Source: Denitrificimonas caeni DSM 24390
GTDB taxonomy: Bacteria; Pseudomonadota; Gammaproteobacteria; Pseudomonadales; Pseudomonadaceae
Length of the DNA stretch: 64,000 bases
Assembly: GCF_000421765.1 (NCBI RefSeq)
Contig: NZ_ATXQ01000002.1
Span: 1 to 64,000, forward strand
Direction of reading: 5' to 3'
In this document: piece by piece, positions 1-7,606 of the stretch
How positions within the stretch are numbered: position 1 is the stretch's first letter
Layout of the letters: each line of letters starts with the position of its first letter
Translations under genes and position numbers: made by a program
The notes under the pieces: generated by a model
What the model saw: the letters and a program-made list of their open reading frames with translations, nothing else
What the model was told of the DNA's origin: nothing
Database searches by the model: none

Positions 1-702
1 ATAAATGGCGTAACACAAACCAGTACCGAAGGCGTGCCACAGGGTGGGCCGTTGTCACCGGTACTCTCGAACATTGTGTTGAACCAGTTGGACTGGGAGC
101 TAGAACGTCGGGAGCACCGTTTCGTTCGCTATGCTGATGACTTTGTTGTGTTTGTTAAAAGTCGAGAAGCGGGTGAGCGCGTGATGAAAGGTCTGCAGCG
201 CTATATTGGCGACTCGCTACGGCTCAAAGTGAATACCCAAAAGAGTGCAGTAGATCGGCCATGGAAACGAACCTTTCTTGGCTTTACGTTCAGTCAACGA
301 GACCAGGGAATCAAGGTGGCGGATAACTCGCTACTGAAGCTCAAAGCTACGGTTAAATTGCTGAGCCGTCGAACAAGAGGCCATTCACTCAAACACATTA
401 TCGCAGAGCTAAGAAAGTCCCTGCTTGGTTGGAAAGCGTACTTCGACATAGCTGAAGTGCTGAGCCCTCTGCGTGATGTGGATAAATGGATTCGACGACG
501 ATTGCGTAGTTATATTTGGAAGCAATGGGGGCGCAAAGGCTATCGGATGCTTAGGCGCTTGGGTGTGGATCGATGGCTGGCATGGAATACTGCTAAGTCG
601 GCTCATGGCCCGTGGCGATTAAGCGCAAGTCCTGCCCTTTACCGAGCGTTACCAAACAGATACTTTAAGAACTTGGGGCTGCCAGAACTGGCGGCAAGAT
701 GA
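1..702 (+). CDS. ltrA: Group II intron reverse transcriptase/maturase, 3' part (cut by window edge)
   Basis: This reading frame is open from base 1, so the protein continues upstream of the window. The visible part starts just before the RT motif PQGGPLSP, then has the catalytic YADD box, the FLGFTF motif that follows the palm, and a C-terminal maturase-specific domain (WKAYF, WIRRRLRSYIW, GPWRLS). These proteins splice their host intron RNA and copy it into DNA by target-primed reverse transcription. The C-terminus is intact and is followed directly by the intron's 3' RNA domains, so the element may be complete beyond the left edge. An internal GTG at 34 is only the first possible start inside the window, not the true one. 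Confidence 0.93.
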   Translation: MNGVTQTSTEGVPQGGPLSPVLSNIVLNQLDWELERREHRFVRYADDFVVFVKSREAGERVMKGLQRYIGDSLRLKVNTQKSAVDRPWKRTFLGFTFSQRDQGIKVADNSLLKLKATVKLLSRRTRGHSLKHIIAELRKSLLGWKAYFDIAEVLSPLRDVDKWIRRRLRSYIWKQWGRKGYRMLRRLGVDRWLAWNTAKSAHGPWRLSASPALYRALPNRYFKNLGLPELAAR

Positions 703-796
703 AATTTAAAGAGATTTGAACCGCCGTGGTACGTGACCCGTATGCCCGGTGGTGTGGGAGGAGAGACGTCGTGAGGCGTCTCCCTATCCCGATTAT
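1..796 (+). mobile_element. Group II intron, 3' portion (RT gene plus domains V-VI)
   Basis: Downstream of the maturase stop, bases about 713-755 fold as a domain-V-like hairpin: the arm ACCGCCG (from about 717) pairs with CGGTGGT (from about 748) around a CCCGTATG-containing core. A second hairpin (about 757-790) fits domain VI, and the element ends in CCCGATT near 796. The other intron in this window ends in the same CCCGATT. Subclass is uncertain: the exon junctions suggest an attC-targeting type, but the 5' half is outside the window. Confidence 0.7.
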
Positions 797-803
797 GCTC
801 CTC

Positions 804-833
804 TACGACGCAATCTGTCGCTCAGATGTCGTA
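804..833. repeat. Bulged stem-loop just downstream of intron 1
   Basis: TACGAC (804-809) pairs with GTCGTA (828-833), and ATCTG (813-817) pairs with CAGAT (823-827), leaving a GCA bulge and a TCGCT loop. It lies in the intron's 3' exon, 33 bases before the next gene. It could be a remnant recombination-site hairpin or a transcript structure; there is no T-tract, so it is not a typical terminator. Confidence 0.4.
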
Positions 834-865
834 AGCTGAAAGAATAATGAGCAAAAGGAAACAAT

Positions 866-1201
866 ATGCCGAATTTTGATCAAAACTTTGAAGCTACTCG
901 CCTTACTATGCTTGCCAAGCAATACCCTGAGATTGTGAAAGCTACCGGTGAAGTGATTTTCTGTGCGGAAGATAATGAATCTCGCTTGAGCGGCACTCGT
1001 TGGACGGTTGCGGACAACATTTTTGAGCAGGCTACTAAGTCAGGGTTCAAAGTGCACCTAATTGAGTTGATAGATAATTTCATTGAGTATCGGTGCCAAT
1101 GTAATGAACTGCCGAATAAGGAAGGTGTTGTTCGTTTTTCTGGTGGCGAAATTAGTATCGAATGGTTACCCGACGGGTCAACGGATTTATCGCAAAGGTG
1201 A
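866..1201 (+). CDS. Hypothetical protein, first gene of a two-gene cassette
   Basis: A 111-residue protein with no family I recognise. The ATG at 866 is preceded by AAAAGGAAACAAT, a good ribosome site. The product is acidic and soluble, with no membrane segment or signal peptide, and ends in a short beta-rich stretch. The stop at 1199-1201 is 8 bases before the next ATG, and its last codons provide the ribosome site of that gene, so the two are probably translated together. The pair lies upstream of an attC site, which marks it as integron cassette cargo. The antisense frame over this gene is judged a shadow. Confidence 0.7.
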   Translation: MPNFDQNFEATRLTMLAKQYPEIVKATGEVIFCAEDNESRLSGTRWTVADNIFEQATKSGFKVHLIELIDNFIEYRCQCNELPNKEGVVRFSGGEISIEWLPDGSTDLSQR

Positions 1202-1209
1202 CTGATTCT

Positions 1210-1938
1210 ATGAAGCATGACGATGTAAAAGAAGAGCTTACTCAAGCTTATGTCGATATTTTGAAAAAATCACAGCTCAGCCAGATATATATCGATCAAG
1301 CTCTTTCAGGAATTTTTCTTGCATGTCCATCAGAAGCCTATTTTTTGTCATCTAAAAAATTAATGGTTATAGGTCAAGAGACTCGTAGCTGGCGCAATAG
1401 TACTTGCGCAATAAAAAATTATAATGATCTTGGAAAGGGATCAATTTTAGAGTCGATGAGGATTGCAAATAGCTTTAATAGGCGAAAACCCGGAAACAGT
1501 AAATTTCGACAAAGATACAAAGAAGCTTCTATTCGTATTTGCTCAGATTCACCTTCACCTTCTGAAGCCGCGGTATGGGCAAATCAGTTTTGTATCAGCT
1601 ACAAGGGCGGTAGCCCAGTAAAATCTAAAAGTTTTGATCTAGTAAAAGAAATGTCATACAAGTTGCTTAGAGCTCAAATGAGTATATTGAAGCCAGATAT
1701 AGCTCTATTTTTTACGGGTTCCGGCAGGGATAGGTTCATAAAAGAGTGCTTCCCTAGTTATGAAACACTGAAAGTGTTTGAGCCCAGGAGGCTATGGGGC
1801 TTCAAGATTGACGAAACTACTTGTTTCAGGACTAACCACCCTCGCTGGGGTCAGAGTAGTAGCTATATAGATCAGGCAATTGAAATGGCAGAATCGCATA
1901 ACAATCGGCTGCACAGCGACCGATTTTCCGCCGTTTAG
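1210..1938 (+). CDS. Uracil-DNA-glycosylase-fold-like hypothetical protein (cassette cargo)
   Basis: A 242-residue protein. I start it at ATG 1210, behind AAGGTG, rather than at 1162 inside the preceding gene. Near residue 45 is the segment LMVIGQETRSW, resembling the first active-site loop of the uracil-DNA glycosylase superfamily (VxGQxPxxx). A central segment IALFFTGSGRD and a C-terminal TNHPRW, like the HP motif of the second loop, keep the expected spacing. Family membership is inferred from these motifs only; enzymatic activity is not shown. The final dozen residues are read through the first arm of the attC site, which is usual for cassette genes whose stop lies in attC. Confidence 0.62.
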   Translation: MKHDDVKEELTQAYVDILKKSQLSQIYIDQALSGIFLACPSEAYFLSSKKLMVIGQETRSWRNSTCAIKNYNDLGKGSILESMRIANSFNRRKPGNSKFRQRYKEASIRICSDSPSPSEAAVWANQFCISYKGGSPVKSKSFDLVKEMSYKLLRAQMSILKPDIALFFTGSGRDRFIKECFPSYETLKVFEPRRLWGFKIDETTCFRTNHPRWGQSSSYIDQAIEMAESHNNRLHSDRFSAV

Positions 1939-1973
1939 CGGCTCCAAACCGGCGCGTGAGCCGGGCGTTACAC
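1896..1973 (+). repeat. Integron attC recombination site (59-base-element type)
   Basis: GCATAACAA (1896-1904) gives an R''-like box with the conserved AACAA, and GCGTTACAC (1965-1973) an R'-like box; TAAC 1899-1902 pairs with GTTA 1967-1970. CGGCT (1906-1910) pairs exactly with AGCCG (1959-1963), and an inner hairpin forms from CCGC/GCGG around 1929-1941. The layout matches Pseudomonas-type attC sites with a GGCTGCACAGCGAC segment. It lies at the end of one gene and just before the next, in the correct orientation. Confidence 0.75.
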
Positions 1974-1989
1974 GTCTTAAGGAGAGATC

Positions 1990-2538
1990 GTGCAAAACCC
2001 AGGAGAAGAAATTGTAGGAGAGTATCTGAAATACTTTCTGGGCTGCGACTTCGTTGAGTACAACCTATACACTCCAGACGTTCAGGGAGAAATTGACGTT
2101 GTTGGCATAAACCCTAAAAACAAAATTGTTTATATCTGCGAGGTCGCTACCCATTTAGTAACGGGGCTTCAGTACGTCAAAGATCGCCAGCCAGACAACG
2201 TGGATCGCTTTACAAAAAAATTCCGAAAAAACATTCAATATGCCAACAAGTATTTCGAGGGTTATGAAAAGCATTTCATGCTTTGGTCGCCCATAGTCAA
2301 AAATCAAGGTGCGGGTGCAAAGAATAACCAAACGAGAGATATTGAAGAAATTCAGCAGAATTTACGTGCAGAGTTTGGTGTTGAGCTTGAGCCAATCATA
2401 AACCAAGCGTATTTCAACTGCTTATCACAGCTTAGAGAGTATGCTGCTAAAGAAACAAAGGAGTTAAAATCTCCTATTCTTCGGCTTATGCAAATTGAAG
2501 AGAAATTGGCTAAGCATGTATCCAAGCTCAACGTGTAA
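1990..2538 (+). CDS. PD-(D/E)XK-nuclease-like protein (cassette cargo)
   Basis: A 182-residue protein starting at GTG 1990, with GGAGA six bases upstream, directly after the attC site. Residues about 31-56 read VQGEIDVVG then KIVYICEVATH: an acidic residue in one strand and an E-V-x-x pair in the next, the layout of the PD-(D/E)XK nuclease core, with the usual lysine replaced. The long helical C-terminus ends in lysine-rich helices. Related folds occur in restriction enzymes and in small phage-defence proteins. Function is inferred from motif layout. The TAA stop is completed by the first base of the adjoining intron, so the native C-terminus may have been slightly different. Confidence 0.6.
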   Translation: MQNPGEEIVGEYLKYFLGCDFVEYNLYTPDVQGEIDVVGINPKNKIVYICEVATHLVTGLQYVKDRQPDNVDRFTKKFRKNIQYANKYFEGYEKHFMLWSPIVKNQGAGAKNNQTRDIEEIQQNLRAEFGVELEPIINQAYFNCLSQLREYAAKETKELKSPILRLMQIEEKLAKHVSKLNV

Positions 2539-3298
2539 TCGGGTAGCCGAGGGTTTCTAGCCCTCAGCCCCCACAACACCCTGCATGCGGCTCCGCACAG
2601 GGCGTTTCACTAAGAGTGATGAAGCTTAATCCAACCATCGCGTAATTCGTACAGACCCTGAGATTTTAAGTAAGCATTTGATAACGCCTGATTAATTCCC
2701 GGAGTTTTAGAGCTACGCCATGGGCCTTTGCTGGTGATACCGCATGCAACTGCAGCTTGCACATGAACGCCCAACCGCATTAAGTTTCTTACTTTAGTGC
2801 GCGGCTTGCGCCACTGTCGCCAATAGGCCATTCGCACTCTGCGCCGGATCCAATGATCCAGTTCAACGCAGTGCTGATAGCCACTGGCGATACCAAAGTA
2901 GTTTATCCAGCCGCGTAAATATTGGCTGACCTTAAACAGCTGGTATTTCATTGACACACCCCAGTTACGATTCGTGAGTTTGCGAACATTCTGCTTAAAC
3001 TTCAGCAGTGTTTTCGGGTGCCAATGAATGCGGTTCGCCTTGAACGTAAAGCCCAAGAACTGGCTTTCATTGGTTTTAACCACACGACTTTTGTCAGTGT
3101 TGACCACTAACTTCAAACGGCTTTGCAAGTACTGACTGATACTGCGCAACACGCGCTCTCCAGCTCGCTGGCTCTTCACTAGAATCGTGAAATCATCCGC
3201 GTAGCGGGCAAACTTATGGCCGCGTTTTTCAAGTTCTTTATCCAGAGAATCGAGCATGATATTCGCCAGTAACGGCGACAGCGTCATAAATTAGAGTC
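2539..3298 (-). mobile_element. Truncated group II intron inserted at a cassette attC
   Basis: Read on the - strand, the 3' end after the maturase stop shows a domain-V-like hairpin (CGCCCTGTGCGGAGCCGCATG, about 2585-2609), a domain-VI-like hairpin (GAGGG/CCCTC, about 2550-2570) and a terminal CCCGATT, as in the first intron. The 3' exon reads ACACGTT, the complement of an attC R'' box. The maturase breaks off inside its QGGPLSP motif at about 3284, and almost all of the intron 5' to this is missing. On the far side the + strand reads AACAACCGTCCAAGC from 3299, which resembles the continuation of an attC. Confidence 0.62.
2610..3287 (-). pseudogene. Group II intron maturase, N-terminally truncated
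   Basis: The residual 225 residues begin at LSPLLANIML of the RT domain, keep YADD, FLGFTF and the maturase region (WIRRRVRMAYW, GPWRSS) and end normally. The palm and finger segments before this point, about half of the usual length of over 400 residues, are missing: the upstream sequence (GTTGACTCTAATTT) does not encode RT motifs. It is related to the first maturase in the window but clearly diverged, so it is an independent intron rather than a copy. It is presumed non-functional. Confidence 0.85.
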
Positions 3299-3356
3299 AA
3301 CAACCGTCCAAGCATTTAAGTTAAGGCACGAACCACACGCAACGCTGAACTACGAC

Positions 3357-3391
3357 CACTGTTAAGTGACAGAAAATGTCACTTAACAGTG
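3357..3391. repeat. Perfect 15-bp inverted repeat with 5-nt loop
   Basis: The arms are 3357-3371 and 3377-3391 (CACTGTTAAGTGACA and its exact complement) around GAAAA. There is no T-tract after either arm. It lies between the broken intron and the next gene, and would be a strong cruciform or RNA hairpin. It may be a mobile-element end, an operator, or a recombination hairpin. Confidence 0.85.
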
Positions 3392-3450
3392 CGTATCTTT
3401 TAATAAAACTGGCTAACAATTGCTCCCACCTAATAACAGAGGGAAATAAA

Positions 3451-4032
3451 ATGTCAGTAAAAATTCAGGTTGAACACAATAGAGTGTCGGTTCAAGCACC
3501 CTATAATCAGCTTTTTATACAAACAGCCAGAAGCTTAGACGGGAAGTGGGATGATAAGTCTAAAGCTTGGGTTTTTAATGTCCAAGAGGAACTGGCCGTC
3601 AGAAACGCCTGTTTACGTTATTACGGGACGGATGGCGTACTAACTGAGCAGGTCGATATTCGTGTTAGCGTTGGGGAGGGCGGAGTTTTACGTAGCTGTA
3701 AAAAGTCGCTAACCCTATTCGGTAGAGTAGTGGCTAAAGGTTTTGGCCGAGATTCTGGCGCTACGACAGGTCAAGGTATTATTTTAGAATCGGGCGGATT
3801 TTCCACAGGGGGCAGCTATATTAATTGGACTGTCTACGCCTACAGTGATACGACTTTTATTATGCGCGGAGCTCCTAAACAACTGGTCGATGAATATGGA
3901 GGTCAATTGAAAGTTGAGGTACTCCCGAGTGGCGGGAGAGCTGATCCAGACGAATTACTGGCAGAAAAAAAACGACTAGAGATGCGTTTAGTTGAGGTAA
4001 ACAAACTTATTGAGCAAGATTTGGAAAAGTAG
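3451..4032 (+). CDS. Hypothetical protein, possibly HARP-like N-terminus
   Basis: A 193-residue protein. I place the start at ATG 3451 behind GAGGGAAATAAA; the longer frame opens inside the palindrome at 3376 and lacks a ribosome site. Residues about 15-45 (APYNQLFIQTARSLDGKWDD, then KAWVF) resemble the small domain, seen in HARP/SMARCAL1-type and plasmid proteins, that matches 'actual versus computed' strand pairs ending in W-x-F. The middle is glycine- and serine-rich and the last 30 residues form a charged coiled-coil-like helix. I cannot name a function. It is the last gene before the tRNA and belongs to the accessory region. Confidence 0.65.
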   Translation: MSVKIQVEHNRVSVQAPYNQLFIQTARSLDGKWDDKSKAWVFNVQEELAVRNACLRYYGTDGVLTEQVDIRVSVGEGGVLRSCKKSLTLFGRVVAKGFGRDSGATTGQGIILESGGFSTGGSYINWTVYAYSDTTFIMRGAPKQLVDEYGGQLKVEVLPSGGRADPDELLAEKKRLEMRLVEVNKLIEQDLEK

Positions 4033-4207
4033 TAGCCAGCGCTTTTTAGCCATAATGACCAGCTCTATCAGTACCATAGGGCTGGTTATGCCTACCAGTT
4101 GAGAGCTAGTTGCACTTAGCAAGTTTTGTAAAAATTTTCTTGGTTAGCGGCAAGGACCATATAGATCGTAGTAAAACTTGTGAGACGTTGATTTTGTGCT
4201 GCTGCAG

Positions 4208-4230
4208 ACTTGTATACCAACTTGTATACC
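4208..4230. repeat. 12-bp tandem repeat near tRNA-Ser 3' end
   Basis: ACTTGTATACCA at 4208-4219 is followed immediately by ACTTGTATACC at 4220-4230. CTGCAG flanks both sides (4202-4207 and 4237-4242). It lies 54 bases beyond the tRNA 3' end, where integrases of tRNA-associated islands often have binding sites, but no integrase gene is present. Confidence 0.6.
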
Positions 4231-4246
4231 GCAAACTGCAGGCGAA

Positions 4247-4271
4247 AAAAAACCCTTGAAAATCAAGGGTT
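4247..4271 (-). terminator. Rho-independent terminator of tRNA-Ser
   Basis: AACCCTTGA (4251-4259) and TCAAGGGTT (4263-4271) form a 9-bp stem with a 3-nt loop. On the - strand it is followed by a run of T (bases 4250 down to 4244). It lies 12 bases past the tRNA 3' end. Confidence 0.8.
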
Positions 4272-4283
4272 TATTTTTAAATT

Positions 4284-4371
<88 letters not shown>

Positions 4372-4483
4372 CTTTCAACGGCGCTCATAATAGCGCATTA
4401 TTTTTTACTGTCAAACTATTTCCGCTAATTTATTGAATTTGTTGCTATGATGACTCGCAGCATACTTATTTCAGGAGTTTAAA

Positions 4484-5152
4484 ATGCGTGAACAACAGAA
4501 TTACTCGTTAGAGCAAACCACTGCTACAGGAACAGAAAGCAGTGCTGTGTTACGTAACACCTATGGTTTACTCGCTCTGACCTTAGCGTTCAGTGGCTTG
4601 GTTGCCTACATTTCGCAACAAATGAATATGCCGCACCCAGGCATTATGCTGACCTTGGTTGGTTTTTACGGTTTATTTTTTCTAACCATGAAACTGCGTA
4701 ACTCAGGCTGGGGCTTACTGACCACCTTCGCGTTAACCGGATTTATGGGCTATACACTGGGTCCAATTTTAAACATGTACTTGAGCATGCCCAATGGTGG
4801 CAGTGTCATCAGCTCAGCTTTTGCGATGACAGCTTTCGTATTCACCGGCTTGTCGGCCTATGTATTGATTACCCGTAAAGACATGAGCTTCTTAAGTGGC
4901 TTCATCACTGTGGGTTGCTTTGTTTTAATCGCAGCGATGATTGCCGGCTTTATTTTTGATATTTCCGGTTTGCAACTGGCGATTAGTGCAGGTTTTGTAC
5001 TGTTTTCATCAGCAATGATTTTGTTTCAAACCAGTGCAATCATCAGTGGTGGCGAACGCAATTACATTATGGCGACCATCACTTTATATGTATCCATCTA
5101 CAATCTGTTTTTAAGCCTGCTACACATCCTTGGTGTGACCAGTAACGACTAA
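4484..5152 (+). CDS. yccA: Bax inhibitor-1/YccA family membrane protein
   Basis: A 222-residue integral membrane protein with a soluble N-terminal 25 residues, then about seven hydrophobic helices (the first near residues 27-47, the last near 200-218). The family includes E. coli YccA, which interacts with the FtsH protease at the inner membrane, and TMBIM-type channels. The loop FQTSAIISGGERNYI before the last helix, with conserved acidic and polar residues, is typical of the family. It is preceded by CAGGAG, a strong ribosome site, and followed by its own terminator. It sits beside tRNA-Ser, an arrangement I believe is also found in Pseudomonas. Confidence 0.92.
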   Translation: MREQQNYSLEQTTATGTESSAVLRNTYGLLALTLAFSGLVAYISQQMNMPHPGIMLTLVGFYGLFFLTMKLRNSGWGLLTTFALTGFMGYTLGPILNMYLSMPNGGSVISSAFAMTAFVFTGLSAYVLITRKDMSFLSGFITVGCFVLIAAMIAGFIFDISGLQLAISAGFVLFSSAMILFQTSAIISGGERNYIMATITLYVSIYNLFLSLLHILGVTSND

Positions 5153-5180
5153 AATACGGATCAGATACACAGCAAATGAA

Positions 5181-5212
5181 GGCTCTATTGGTTTACAATA
5201 GGGCCTTTTTTA
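5181..5212 (+). terminator. Terminator after yccA
   Basis: GGCTCTATTG (5181-5190) pairs with CAATAGGGCC (5196-5205), with one G-U pair and a GTTTA loop, followed by TTTTTT. Confidence 0.85.
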
Positions 5213-5290
5213 CAACTCCGACTTTATTAATATGCTGGCCAGCAAAAAATTATAGCCTGTTCACGCATCCACATAGCAAAAGGATCTGTC

Positions 5291-6124
5291 ATGATTAAGA
5301 AGTGTTTATTCCCAGCTGCGGGCTACGGCACACGCTTTTTACCGGCAACGAAAGCCATGCCGAAAGAAATGCTGCCCATCGTCAATAAGCCTTTGATTCA
5401 ATATGGCGTCGAAGAAGCGCTTGAGGCCGGTTTGCACGAAATCGCTGTAGTAACGGGTCGCAACAAACGGGCAATTGAAGACCATTTTGATATCAGTTAT
5501 GAAATGGAGCAGCAGATTCAAGGCACTGATAAAGAACAATACCTGACCGGGGTTAGAAACCTTATTACACAATGCAGCTTTTCTTATACCCGCCAAATTG
5601 AAATGAAAGGGTTAGGGCATGCAATCCTCACTGGCCGCACCTTAATTGGTGATGAGGCCTTTGCCGTTGTGCTCGCTGATGACTTGTGCATCAACCCCGA
5701 AGGCGACGGTGTTTTGCAGCAAATGATCAAACTGTACAATCAGTTTCGTTGCTCCATTGTCGCCATCCAAGAAGTGCCGATGGAAGACACAGCAAAATAC
5801 GGTGTGATTGCTGGTGAAATGATCCGTGAGGATATTTACCGCGTACATTCGATGGTTGAAAAACCCCAGCCTGAAGATGCACCGTCTAACCTTGCGATTA
5901 TTGGCCGCTATATTTTAACCCCTGATATTTTTGATCTGATTGCCAGCACCGAACCCGGAAAAGGTGGTGAAATCCAGATCACTGATGCGCTTATGAAGCA
6001 AGCACAGCAAGGCTGCGTGATGGCGTATAAGTTTAAAGGCCAGCGTTTTGATTGTGGCAGTGTAGAGGGCTACATTGATGCCACCAACTATTGTTATGAG
6101 AACCTTTACCAAGAAGGTCAATAA
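5291..6124 (+). CDS. galU: UTP-glucose-1-phosphate uridylyltransferase
   Basis: A 277-residue cytosolic enzyme that makes UDP-glucose from UTP and glucose-1-phosphate, feeding LPS core, trehalose and exopolysaccharide synthesis. The nucleotide-binding signature is at residues 8-27 (PAAGYGTRFLPATKAMPKEM), followed by PLIQYGVEEA. The segment VLADDLC holds the metal-binding aspartate and SMVEKPQPEDAP the sugar-binding lysine region. Length matches the family. AAAGGA lies before the ATG. The next gene is gor, 46 bases downstream, the same pairing as in the P. aeruginosa galU region. Confidence 0.97.
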   Translation: MIKKCLFPAAGYGTRFLPATKAMPKEMLPIVNKPLIQYGVEEALEAGLHEIAVVTGRNKRAIEDHFDISYEMEQQIQGTDKEQYLTGVRNLITQCSFSYTRQIEMKGLGHAILTGRTLIGDEAFAVVLADDLCINPEGDGVLQQMIKLYNQFRCSIVAIQEVPMEDTAKYGVIAGEMIREDIYRVHSMVEKPQPEDAPSNLAIIGRYILTPDIFDLIASTEPGKGGEIQITDALMKQAQQGCVMAYKFKGQRFDCGSVEGYIDATNYCYENLYQEGQ

Positions 6125-6170
6125 ATCTCACTAACACAACGTATTAACCACCTGAATTGGAGAGTGTTAT

Positions 6171-7526
6171 ATGTCCTATGATTTTGATTTGTTTGTCATC
6201 GGTGCTGGTTCAGGTGGTGTACGCGCTGCTCGTTTTGCCGCTTCATTTGGTGCGCGTGTTGCCGTAGCGGAAAGCCGTTATTTAGGCGGCACCTGTGTCA
6301 ACGTGGGTTGCGTACCGAAAAAACTAATGGTTTATGCCGCGCATTTTCATGATGACTTTCAGTTGAGCCGCAGTTTTGGCTGGGACGTAGAAGCTAAGAG
6401 CTTTGATTGGTCGACACTGATTCGCAATAAAAACACTGAGATTGAGCGTTTAAATGCTATTTATGAAAAATTACTGCTTAACAGTGGCGTAACTCTACTT
6501 AACGGTCATGCCAAACTCATTGACGCACATACTGTTGAGGTTAATGAGCGACAGTACAGTGCTGAGCATATTCTTATTGCCGTTGGTGGCTGGCCACAGG
6601 TGCCTGATATTCCAGGCCGTGAACACGTGACAGATTCCAACCAAGTATTCTTTTTGCCAGAGCAGCCTAAGCGAGTCTTAGTGGTGGGTGGTGGCTATAT
6701 TGCCGTGGAGTTTGCTTCAGTGTTTCATGGCCTCGGTTCACAGACGCAGCTGGCCTATCGTGGTGATCTGTTCTTACGTGGTTTTGATCAAGATGTACGC
6801 GAGCATTTGCAGCAAGAGTTGTTGAAAAAAGATATGACCTTACGCTTTAACTGCGATGTGCAAAGCATTGATAAACAAGCAGATAAGAGCTTATTAATCA
6901 CGTTTAAAGACGGTCAAACCACTGAAGTGGACTGCGTCTTTTATGCTACGGGTCGCCGTCCGATGCTGGATAATTTAGGCTTAGAAAACGTCAATGTTAA
7001 GCTGGATAAGCAAGGCTACATTGCCGTTAATGAGCTATACCAAACCTCAGAAAGTAGCATTTTAGCCATTGGCGACGTCACCGGAGGCATGCAGCTGACG
7101 CCAGTCGCCTTAGCAGAAGGTATGGCTGTGGCACGACGTTTATTCCGTAAAGAGGAGTATCGTCCTGTCGATTACAACTTAATTCCTACGGCAGTATTTA
7201 GTCTGCCTAACATTGCCACTGTCGGCCTCAGCGAAGAGCAGGCAAGGGCAGACGGCTTTGCTGTGCAGATATTCAAAAGCAGCTTTAGACCGATGAAGCT
7301 CAGCTTGTCAGAGCAGCAAGAACGTATCTTTATGAAGCTGATTGTTGATGAAAAAACTGACCGGGTTCTAGGCTGCCATATGGTCGGACCAGATGCGGGG
7401 GAGTTGATGCAGGGGATTGCCGTCGCACTCAAAGCTGGTGCAACCAAGCAAGTGTTTGATGACACCATCGGCATTCATCCAACGGCTGCGGAAGAGTTTG
7501 TTACCATGCGCACACCCAGTGCTTAA
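6171..7526 (+). CDS. gor: Glutathione-disulfide reductase
   Basis: A 451-residue FAD enzyme that reduces glutathione disulfide with NADPH in the cytosol. Visible features: FAD-binding GAGSGG (11-16); redox-active disulfide Cys42/Cys47 in [18 protein letters not shown]-binding [13 protein letters not shown] near 168-180, with arginines after the second strand that favour NADPH; a second FAD motif AIGDVTGG; and the C-terminal catalytic pair His436-Glu441 in [10 protein letters not shown]. Full family length. GGAGAGTG lies upstream of the ATG. Confidence 0.97.
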   Translation: MSYDFDLFVIGAGSGGVRAARFAASFGARVAVAESRYLGGTCVNVGCVPKKLMVYAAHFHDDFQLSRSFGWDVEAKSFDWSTLIRNKNTEIERLNAIYEKLLLNSGVTLLNGHAKLIDAHTVEVNERQYSAEHILIAVGGWPQVPDIPGREHVTDSNQVFFLPEQPKRVLVVGGGYIAVEFASVFHGLGSQTQLAYRGDLFLRGFDQDVREHLQQELLKKDMTLRFNCDVQSIDKQADKSLLITFKDGQTTEVDCVFYATGRRPMLDNLGLENVNVKLDKQGYIAVNELYQTSESSILAIGDVTGGMQLTPVALAEGMAVARRLFRKEEYRPVDYNLIPTAVFSLPNIATVGLSEEQARADGFAVQIFKSSFRPMKLSLSEQQERIFMKLIVDEKTDRVLGCHMVGPDAGELMQGIAVALKAGATKQVFDDTIGIHPTAAEEFVTMRTPSA

Positions 7527-7548
7527 ATAAGCTGGCAACTTCGATTCA

Positions 7549-7583
7549 ATGCAAAACGGCGCATACTCTGCGCCGTTTTGCAT
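7549..7583. terminator. Bidirectional terminator between gor and the copper chaperone gene
   Basis: A perfect 15-bp stem, 7549-7563 with 7569-7583 (ATGCAAAACGGCGCA and its complement), around a 5-nt loop. The AAAA/TTTT tracts fall inside the stem. It lies between two convergent genes and can serve both. Confidence 0.82.
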
Positions 7584-7606
7584 TTCACCGATCAAGCCAC
7601 ACGCTC

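Noticed and set aside
880-1245. 121-residue - strand frame opposite the first cassette gene
   Set aside because: Complement shadow of the + strand gene, which has the better ribosome site and fits the downstream gene and attC orientation.
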